Source: SZAS-79 sp031376265 (GTDB lineage: Bacteria > Pseudomonadota > Gammaproteobacteria > Burkholderiales > SG8-39). From it: DNA of 12,838 nt. Numbering within the stretch: the first letter of the stretch is position 1; the number at the start of each line of letters is the position of its first letter. Where the stretch lies: NCBI GenBank assembly GCA_031376265.1, contig JANMDK010000290.1:1-12838 (forward strand), read 5' to 3'. The translations under genes and the position numbers were made by a program. The notes below the pieces were generated by a model. That model was not told where the DNA came from and made no database searches. It saw nothing but the letters and a program-made list of their open reading frames with translations. Below are positions 1 to 5,260 of the stretch, piece after piece.

Positions 1-683
1 TTGGCCGTCTCCATCGACTTGAGTTTCTCGACGCGCGCTTTCTGGTCGGGCGTCTCGGCCGGGATCGTGCCGATCATGCGGCTCCAGGCGAAAGGCGAGA
101 TGCAATTCGAGGTGACGTTGTATTTCGCCATGTCGAGCGCCATCGACTTCGACAATCCCACGATGCCGAGCTTGGCGGCGGCGTAGTTGGCCTGGCCGAA
201 GTTGCCCACCAGCCCCGAAGTAGAGGTCATGTTGATGTAGCGGCCGGAATTCTGGCTCTTGAAGTAGGCCGCGGCGGCCCGCGCAACGAAGAAGCTGCCG
301 TTGAGGTGCACGTCGATCACGGCTTTCCATTCCTCGACCGACATGTTGAAGAAGAACCGGTCTCGCAGGATCCCTGCGTTGTTGACCACCACGTCGATGC
401 GGCCGAAGGCATCGATCGCGGTCTTGACGATGCGGTTGGCGGCTTCCCACTCGGCGACGCTGTCGGTGTTGGCCACGGCCTGGCCGCCCTTGGCCTTGAT
501 CTCGTCGACGACCTTTTGCGCCGGGCCGGTGTCCTTGCCTTCGCCGGAGACCGAGGCGCCAACGTCGTTCACCACGACCCGGGCCCCCTTGGCTGCCATC
601 GCGTGAGCGAAATCGCGGCCGATGCCGCCGCCCGCGCCGGTGACGAGCACGACCTTGCCCTCCAGGCTCAGGTTTACGCCCAT
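1..683 (-). CDS. SDR-family (3R)-hydroxyacyl-CoA dehydrogenase, MFE-2-like (partial, 3' end cut)
   Basis: Short-chain dehydrogenase/reductase, 227 residues visible; the C-terminus runs off the left edge. The Rossmann motif TGAGGGIG is at residues 15-22, the NNAG motif at 101-104, and the catalytic set is Ser154, Tyr167 and Lys171 (YAAAK). Two stretches, NNAGILRDR (101-109) and GNFGQANYAAAKLG (160-173), are hallmarks of the dehydrogenase domain of peroxisomal multifunctional enzyme type 2. The expected reaction is therefore NAD-dependent oxidation of a (3R)-hydroxyacyl-CoA to 3-ketoacyl-CoA; Asp40 at the end of strand 2 fits NAD rather than NADP. The ATG lies 3 bases after the stop of the adducin-like gene, making it the fourth gene of the leftward operon. 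A FabG-type acyl-carrier-protein reductase is the alternative, less likely given the MFE-2 motifs. The true substrate is unknown. Confidence 0.9.
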   Translation of the reverse strand, partial: MGVNLSLEGKVVLVTGAGGGIGRDFAHAMAAKGARVVVNDVGASVSGEGKDTGPAQKVVDEIKAKGGQAVANTDSVAEWEAANRIVKTAIDAFGRIDVVVNNAGILRDRFFFNMSVEEWKAVIDVHLNGSFFVARAAAAYFKSQNSGRYINMTSTSGLVGNFGQANYAAAKLGIVGLSKSMALDMAKYNVTSNCISPFAWSRMIGTIPAETPDQKARVEKLKSMETA

Positions 684-686
684 GGC

Positions 687-1466
687 CTAGTCCTTGTACG
701 AGGGATCGCGGCGGTCGAGCATGCGCAGCATCGCCGGCCATTCGAGCTCCGTGATCTTGCGGCGCTGGCCGGGCGCGTAGCGGTCGTTGGTGAGCTTGAC
801 GACTTTTTCCGGCACCTTGTTGAGCGTCGCCTGGCACGACATCGCCATGATCTGCGCCTGGCAGGCTTTTTCGAGCCAGTGCATGACGACAAAGGCTTCG
901 CACACGGTGCTCCCGGCGGTGAGCAGGCCATGGTTGCGCAGGATCAGCGCCGCGGCCGAGCCGAGATCCTTGACCAGCCGCTTTTGCTCGTCGAGGTCGA
1001 TCGCCGGGCCTTCGTAGTCGTGGTAGCCGACCTGGCCGAAGAACATCGCGTTCTGCGTGAGCGGCAGCAGGCCGCATTCGAGCGCCGAGACCGCCATGCC
1101 GGCAGGCGAGTGCGTGTGGATCACGCAGCCCACGTCCTCGCGGCCGCGATGGATCGCACTGTGGATCACGAAGCCCGCCTGGTTGATGCCGTAGCCGGTG
1201 CCCGAGTCGTGGACGATCTTGCCGTCGAAGTCGATCTTGACCAGCGACGAGGCGGTCACTTCCTCGTAGGCATAGCCGTAGGCGTTGATGAGGAAGTGGC
1301 CTTCCTCGCCGGGCACGCGGGCGGTGGCATGGTTGTAGATGAGGTCGTTCATGCTGTGCAGCGCGATGAGGCGATAGCACGCGGCGAGGTCGACGCGTGC
1401 CTGCCACTCAGCGTCGCTCACCTTGGTACGCAACGAGGGAATCTTTACGTTGGATAAATCGGTCAT
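687..1466 (-). CDS. Class II aldolase/adducin-family protein (adducin head-like)
   Basis: 259 residues spanning a complete class II aldolase/adducin fold. Zinc-ligand histidines typical of class II aldolases are visible at His117 and His119 (HTHSPAG) and His179 (RNHGL). The position of the catalytic glutamate of fuculose-phosphate aldolase (SSEW motif) aligns by eye with Gly98 in INQAGFVIHSAIH, so sugar-phosphate aldolase activity is doubtful. The segments INQAGF, HSAIH, HTHSPAG, CGLLPL and YHDYEG closely resemble the head domain of animal adducin (comparison from memory). The ATG has a good ribosome site (GGAGG, 7 bases upstream) and overlaps the thiolase stop as ATGA, so the two are translationally coupled. 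Other ATGs further upstream only add thiolase-antiframe sequence. Its role in the acyl-CoA operon is unknown; a lyase or hydratase acting on a CoA ester is one possibility, a non-catalytic role another. Confidence 0.88.
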   Translation of the reverse strand: MTDLSNVKIPSLRTKVSDAEWQARVDLAACYRLIALHSMNDLIYNHATARVPGEEGHFLINAYGYAYEEVTASSLVKIDFDGKIVHDSGTGYGINQAGFVIHSAIHRGREDVGCVIHTHSPAGMAVSALECGLLPLTQNAMFFGQVGYHDYEGPAIDLDEQKRLVKDLGSAAALILRNHGLLTAGSTVCEAFVVMHWLEKACQAQIMAMSCQATLNKVPEKVVKLTNDRYAPGQRRKITELEWPAMLRMLDRRDPSYKD

Positions 1467-2635
1467 AGCGTTGCCTCCGTGCCGAACAGGGCGGTGATCT
1501 GGCTGGAAAGGACGCCGCCGTTGCCGTGGGCAAGGGCGACCTCCGCGTTTTTGACCTGGCGCTCGCCGGCCTCGTTGCGCAGCTGGCGCACGGCCTCCAC
1601 AATCAGGAACATGCCGTACATGCCGGGATGCACGCACGAGAGCCCGCCGCCGTTGGTGTTGACCGGCAGTGCGCCGCCGGGCGCGATGCGACCGCCGGAA
1701 ACGAACGCGCCGCCTTCGCCTTTCTTGCAGAAGCCGAGGTCTTCGAGGAACAGGATCGTGTTGATCGTGAACGCGTCGTAGAGCTCGAGCACGTCGACGT
1801 CCGACGGCTTGAGGCCCGCCATCTCAAAAGCGCGCGGGCCGGATTCCGATGCCGCCGTGACGGTGAGGTCCGGCATCGACGAAATCTGCCGGTGCCAATG
1901 CGCTGTGCCGCAGCCGAGCATATACACAGGCAATTTCTTCAGGCTCTTGGCGCGATCCGCGCGCGTCAGAACATAAGCGCCGCCGCCATCGGTGACGAGG
2001 CAGGCATCGCGAACGCTCAAAGGATCGGACACCAGGCGCGCCTTCAGCACATCCTCGATCGAGAGCGGGTCGCGGGTGAAGGCTTCGGGATTGAGCTGCG
2101 CCCACTTGCGCGCCGCGACGGCCACCTCGGCCAGGTGTGTTCGCGTGGTCCCGTACTGGTGCATGTGTCTCGCAGCCGCAAGCGCGTACGACGACATCGG
2201 GTTGAAAGGCTTGTAGGGCGCTTCGAATGCCTGCGGGTCGAGCATCGCCTTGACCTTGCCGCCCTCGGCGCGGCCGACGCCGGTGCGCTGGTTCGAGCCG
2301 TAAGTAACGAGCACTACATCGCAGAGCCCATAGTTGAGCGCCATCGCCGCCGGCAGCAGGTGCCCGACGAACGACGACCCACCGACGCAGGTCGAGTCGG
2401 TGAACTTAGGATGGATGCCGAGCTGCTCGGCCACCGACAACCCGGTCAGGAAGGCGTTGACGCTCGCGCAGACGAGGCCGTCCACATCGCGCGTCGTGAG
2501 GCCGGCATCGGCCAGCGCCTCGCGCGCGGCGGCAGCCATGATTTCGTTCTCGGTCCAGCCGGGCGCTTCGCCGCAGGCTGCAAGGCCCACGCCTGCAATC
2601 GCCACCGAACCGCGCAGATCCCTGGGGGTCGGCAT
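1463..2635 (-). CDS. Thiolase-fold acetyl-CoA acetyltransferase (SCP-x / lipid-transfer-protein type)
   Basis: 390 residues, the usual length for the SCP-x/lipid-transfer thiolase subfamily that partners with DUF35 proteins. The nucleophile is probably Cys83 (STCVGGSS). The C-terminal active-site motifs are YDAFTIN (286-292), NTNGGGLSCVHPGM (326-339, His336) and HGNGG (370-374). The second cysteine of classical thiolases (CxG) is replaced by His370. Expected reaction: CoA-dependent cleavage of a 3-ketoacyl-CoA, or the reverse. Some DUF35-associated members in steroid side-chain degradation act instead as retro-aldolases, so this stays open. The start chosen is the ATG two bases after the DUF35 stop. 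A longer open frame reaching 2938 is only the other-frame shadow of DUF35. No clear Shine-Dalgarno, consistent with translational coupling. The stop overlaps the next start (ATGA). Confidence 0.9.
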   Translation of the reverse strand: MPTPRDLRGSVAIAGVGLAACGEAPGWTENEIMAAAAREALADAGLTTRDVDGLVCASVNAFLTGLSVAEQLGIHPKFTDSTCVGGSSFVGHLLPAAMALNYGLCDVVLVTYGSNQRTGVGRAEGGKVKAMLDPQAFEAPYKPFNPMSSYALAAARHMHQYGTTRTHLAEVAVAARKWAQLNPEAFTRDPLSIEDVLKARLVSDPLSVRDACLVTDGGGAYVLTRADRAKSLKKLPVYMLGCGTAHWHRQISSMPDLTVTAASESGPRAFEMAGLKPSDVDVLELYDAFTINTILFLEDLGFCKKGEGGAFVSGGRIAPGGALPVNTNGGGLSCVHPGMYGMFLIVEAVRQLRNEAGERQVKNAEVALAHGNGGVLSSQITALFGTEATL

Positions 2636-2637
2636 GG

Positions 2638-3006
2638 TCAGGCGGCCGTGAATTCGACGACCGGCATTTCGCCATCGCGCACAATGCGCGCTTTCACTTT
2701 CATGCCGATCTTCACCGCCGCCGGCTCGAGCCCGGCCACGCGGCTCATCATGCGCGGGCCTTCGGCGAGGTCGACCAGGGCGACGTTGTAGTCGCCGCCG
2801 ACATCCGGTTTCCGGCGCACCACGGTGGTGGAATAGACGACCCCGTTGCCGCTGGCCGCGACCCAGCCGAGCTTGTCGGCGCCGCAGTGCGGGCAGAGCA
2901 CTCGTGGATAGAACACGTGCTTGGCGCACGCGCCGCATTTCTGGATCTCGAAGCGGGACTGCTCGAGCTTCTGCTTGTAATCGTGTTCGGGGCCGATGTC
3001 TGGCAT
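2638..3006 (-). CDS. DUF35 OB-fold / zinc-ribbon acyl-CoA-associated protein
   Basis: 122 residues. An N-terminal rubredoxin-like zinc ribbon carries Cys24-x2-Cys27 and Cys38-x2-Cys41, followed by an OB fold (about residues 48-120) containing GNGVVYSTTVV and YNVALVDLAEGPRMM. This is the standard two-part DUF35 architecture. Such proteins are known to form complexes with thiolases, binding the CoA moiety and in archaea bridging thiolase and HMG-CoA synthase. The thiolase follows after only two bases, so the pair almost certainly forms one complex. It is the first gene of the leftward operon. No Shine-Dalgarno is present: the bases directly before the ATG are pyrimidine-rich (TCCCTCCCGCCTCCC). 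No in-frame ATG nearby gives a better start. Confidence 0.9.
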   Translation of the reverse strand: MPDIGPEHDYKQKLEQSRFEIQKCGACAKHVFYPRVLCPHCGADKLGWVAASGNGVVYSTTVVRRKPDVGGDYNVALVDLAEGPRMMSRVAGLEPAAVKIGMKVKARIVRDGEMPVVEFTAA

Positions 3007-3033
3007 GGGAGGCGGGAGGGATGGAGTCGGAGC

Positions 3034-3039
3034 ACTATA
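3034..3039 (-). promoter_or_regulatory. Candidate -10 box for the DUF35-thiolase operon
   Basis: Read on the minus strand the sequence is TTTATAGTGCTCC, giving a TATAGT hexamer that matches the -10 consensus at five of six bases. A start about 7 bases downstream would leave a leader of roughly 20 bases. There is no convincing -35 hexamer at 16-18 bases. Placed by inspection only. Confidence 0.35.
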
Positions 3040-3179
3040 AACGCAATTACTCTCGTAGAAAATCCGCTGAATTCGATCCTGCGAATCAGCGCCGCGGTCC
3101 TTGGGCTTTCGATCGCCGCCAGGGCCAAAAAAGAAGGGCGGGAATTGTCCGGATAGGGCAACGGGCGTATCGTCCGCAC

Positions 3180-3392
3180 ATGAAAGTCGATCGCGCCTAT
3201 CACTGTGACCCGGAGATCCTGGGTGGGGTAATGGTCTTCAAGGGTACGCGCGTGCCCGTCAAAAGCCTGTTCGACCACCTCAAGGCCGGCGACTCCATTG
3301 AAGTCTTTGTTGAAGGATTTCCGAGCGTGAGCCGCGCCCAGGTGCTCGCGGTACTGGAAGAATTCGAAACGGACGTGCTGTCTCACGTCTGA
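3180..3392 (+). CDS. DUF433 family antitoxin-like protein
   Basis: 70 residues, full length for the family. The characteristic core is visible: DPEILGGVMVFKGTRVPV (residues 10-27), FDHLKAGDSIEVFVEGFPSV (31-50), then a C-terminal helix with QVLAVLEEF. DUF433 proteins are small winged-helix-like proteins usually encoded directly before a DUF5615 PIN-like toxin, and are regarded as antitoxins. Here the toxin is only a fragment (3394-3510). The ATG is chosen because family homology begins there; the frame is open upstream to 2904 but that part is antisense to DUF35. No strong ribosome site precedes it. It lies between the divergent DUF35 operon and the etf operon, unrelated to either in function. 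Confidence 0.82.
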   Translation: MKVDRAYHCDPEILGGVMVFKGTRVPVKSLFDHLKAGDSIEVFVEGFPSVSRAQVLAVLEEFETDVLSHV

Positions 3393-3393
3393 G

Positions 3394-3510
3394 GTGCGAA
3401 TTCTCCTCGACGAGAATCTCGACTGGCGTCTTGCCGACGCTGAAACCCGGCTCTGTGGTAGTCATTCCGGGCGTTTGAAACGCGCCGACCGGCACACCCC
3501 GGCGGTATAA
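3394..3510 (+). pseudogene. Remnant of DUF5615 (PIN-like) toxin gene, 5' stub only
   Basis: A GTG codon one base after the DUF433 stop opens a 38-codon frame. Its first 13 residues (VRILLDENLDWRL) match the conserved N-terminus of DUF5615 PIN-like toxins, including the acidic LLDEN motif. After that the sequence has no resemblance to the family, in this or the neighbouring frames, and the frame ends at TAA (3508-3510) inside the etfB -10 box. Intact family members are about 100-120 residues, so most of the toxin is missing. Likely a deletion that joined the toxin's first codons to the etf promoter region. A short functional peptide cannot be excluded but has no support. Confidence 0.6.
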
Positions 3511-3511
3511 T
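3506..3511 (+). promoter_or_regulatory. -10 box of the etfB-etfA-acyl-CoA dehydrogenase operon
   Basis: Perfect TATAAT within GGCGGTATAATTCGCG. Transcription would start near 3518, giving a leader of about 45 bases that is pyrimidine-rich (TTTTTCCCTCCCAACTCCC). At the usual 16-18 base spacing there is no good -35; a TTGAAA at 3475-3480 is 25 bases away, too far. An activator or an extended contact may compensate. The box overlaps the stop codon of the toxin remnant. Confidence 0.6.
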
Positions 3512-3562
3512 TCGCGTCCTGTTTTTCCCTCCCAACTCCCTGAGCAACCGGCCTAAAAGACC

Positions 3563-4315
3563 ATGAAAGTCCTCGTCAGCGTGAAGCGCGTGGTGGACTA
3601 CAACGTCAAGGTGCGCGTGAAGTCCGACGGCACCGGCGTGGAGACCGCGAACGTGAAGATGTCCATGAACCCTTTCGACGAGATCGCCGTCGAGGAGGCC
3701 GTCCGGCTCAAGGAGGCGGGCGTCGCCACCGAGATCATCGCCGTCTCTTGCGGGCCGCTCGCTTGCCAGGAAACCCTGCGCACTGCGCTCGCCATCGGCG
3801 CCGACCGCGCGATCCTGGTCGAGACGGATGTCGAACTCCAGCCGCTGGCGGTGGCCAAGTTGCTCAAGGCCGTCTGCGCGAAGGAATCGCCGCAGATCGT
3901 GATCCTCGGCAAGCAGGCCATCGACGACGACTCGAACCAGACCGGGCAGATGCTCGGCGCGCTGCTGGGCTGGTCGCAGGCGACGTTTGCCTCCAAGGTC
4001 GCGATTGCCGATGGAAAAGCGCAAGTCACGCGCGAAGTCGACGGCGGCCTGGAGACGATCTCGATCAAGCTGCCGGCGATCGTCACCACAGACCTGCGGC
4101 TGAATGAGCCGCGCTACGTGACGTTGCCGAACATCATGAAAGCCAAGAAGAAGACCCTCGAGAACCTCAAGCCGGACGCGCTCGGTGTCGACGTCGCGCC
4201 GCGCCTCAAGACGCTCAAGGTCACCGAGCCGCCGAAGCGCAAGGCCGGCATCAAAGTGCCCGATGCGGCGGCGCTGGTTGCCAAGCTGCGCAACGAAGCC
4301 AAGGTGATCTCATGA
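3563..4315 (+). CDS. etfB: Electron transfer flavoprotein beta subunit
   Basis: 250 residues, standard for EtfB. The small ETF subunit binds AMP and docks to acyl-CoA dehydrogenases. Visible landmarks: the N-terminal MKVLVSVKRVVDYN, the family signature LGKQAIDDDSNQTGQMLG (115-132), and the recognition loop LRLNEPRYVTLPNIMKAKKK (178-197). In that loop Leu188 corresponds to the docking leucine of human ETF (Leu195). The sequence is close to mitochondrial EtfB, so this is a classical ETF rather than a bifurcating FixA-type. The ATG at 3563 is fixed by homology; the leader lacks a proper Shine-Dalgarno (only AAAAGA). Its stop overlaps the etfA start as ATGA, coupling the two subunits. Confidence 0.97.
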   Translation: MKVLVSVKRVVDYNVKVRVKSDGTGVETANVKMSMNPFDEIAVEEAVRLKEAGVATEIIAVSCGPLACQETLRTALAIGADRAILVETDVELQPLAVAKLLKAVCAKESPQIVILGKQAIDDDSNQTGQMLGALLGWSQATFASKVAIADGKAQVTREVDGGLETISIKLPAIVTTDLRLNEPRYVTLPNIMKAKKKTLENLKPDALGVDVAPRLKTLKVTEPPKRKAGIKVPDAAALVAKLRNEAKVIS

Positions 4316-5247
4316 GCTGCCTGGTCATCGCGGAACACGACAACAAGTCGATCAAGGGCGCGACGCTTAACACCGTCGCCGCCGCGCAGAAGATCGGCGG
4401 GGACATCCATGTGCTCGTCGCCGGGAGCGGCTCGGGTGCAGCGGCCGAGGCCGCAGGCAAGATCGCCGGCGTCACGAAAGTGTTGCATGCCGATGCAGCG
4501 CAACTCGCCGATTTCCTCGCCGAGAACGTTGCGGCGGTGGTCGTCGGGATAGCGAAGAACTACACGCACATTCTTGCGCCGGCAACTTCGAACGGCAAGA
4601 ACGTCACGCCGCGCGTCGCGGCGATGCTCGACATGCAGCAGATCTCCGAGATCATCTCGGTCGAGTCGCCGGACACCTTCGTGCGGCCGATCTACGCCGG
4701 CAATGCGCTGGCAACGGTGCAGTCCTCCGACGCGATCAAGGTCATCACGGTGCGCACGACCGGCTTCGACGCGGTCGCGGCCACAGGGGGCAGCGGTTCG
4801 ATCGAGAACGTCGCGGCGCCTGCCGACAGCGGATTGTCCAGCTTCGTGAGCCGCGAAGTCTCGAAGTCCGAGCGCCCCGAGCTGACCGCCGCCAAGGTCA
4901 TCGTCTCAGGCGGCCGCGGCATGGGCTCGGGCGAGAACTTCAAGATCCTGGAACCCTTGGCCGACAAGCTAGGCGCCGCGATGGGCGCCTCGCGCGCCGC
5001 CGTCGATGCCGGCTTCGTGCCGAACGACTGGCAGGTCGGGCAGACCGGCAAGATCGTCGCGCCGGACCTGTATATCGCGATCGGCATCTCGGGCGCGATC
5101 CAGCACCTGGCCGGCATGAAAGACAGCCGCGTGATCGTCTGCGTGAACAAGGACGAGGAAGCGCCGATCTTCTCGGTCGCGGATTACGGCATCGTCGGCG
5201 ACCTCTTCACGGTCGTCCCGCAGATCGTCGAGGAACTGAAGAAATAA
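4312..5247 (+). CDS. etfA: Electron transfer flavoprotein alpha subunit
   Basis: 311 residues, typical EtfA. The N-terminal domain starts MSCLVIAEHD. The C-terminal FAD-binding domain shows SGGRGMG (199-205), SRAAVDAGFVPNDWQVGQTG (227-246), the hallmark LYIAIGISGAIQHLAGM (253-269) and NKDEEAPIF (279-287). With EtfB it forms the soluble heterodimer that takes electrons from acyl-CoA dehydrogenases and passes them to ETF:ubiquinone oxidoreductase, encoded on the opposite strand at 8625-10271. It overlaps etfB by four bases and lies 13 bases before the acyl-CoA dehydrogenase, so the three are co-transcribed. Confidence 0.97.
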   Translation: MSCLVIAEHDNKSIKGATLNTVAAAQKIGGDIHVLVAGSGSGAAAEAAGKIAGVTKVLHADAAQLADFLAENVAAVVVGIAKNYTHILAPATSNGKNVTPRVAAMLDMQQISEIISVESPDTFVRPIYAGNALATVQSSDAIKVITVRTTGFDAVAATGGSGSIENVAAPADSGLSSFVSREVSKSERPELTAAKVIVSGGRGMGSGENFKILEPLADKLGAAMGASRAAVDAGFVPNDWQVGQTGKIVAPDLYIAIGISGAIQHLAGMKDSRVIVCVNKDEEAPIFSVADYGIVGDLFTVVPQIVEELKK

Positions 5248-5260
5248 CAGGAGCATCACG

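Noticed and set aside
306..2791. Long plus-strand open frames (383 and 421 codons) opposite the SDR, adducin-like and thiolase genes
   Set aside because: They are antisense shadows in GC-rich DNA: composition is Arg/Ala/His/Val-rich with no recognisable domain, while the minus strand encodes clear families.
2636..2938. N-terminal extension of the thiolase frame to 2938
   Set aside because: The extra 101 residues are the out-of-frame reading of DUF35 and are Arg-rich; thiolase homology starts at the ATG at 2635.
3401..3422. Small inverted repeat ATTCTC/GAGAAT
   Set aside because: It lies in the codons for the conserved LLDEN motif of the toxin stub, has only six base pairs, and needs no regulatory explanation.
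3431..3478. Short frame reading LPTLKPGSVVVIPGV, reminiscent of a DDE transposase (IS630-like) segment
   Set aside because: Only about 15 residues, no catalytic DDE context, no inverted repeats or target duplication nearby; most likely coincidence in the region of the toxin remnant.
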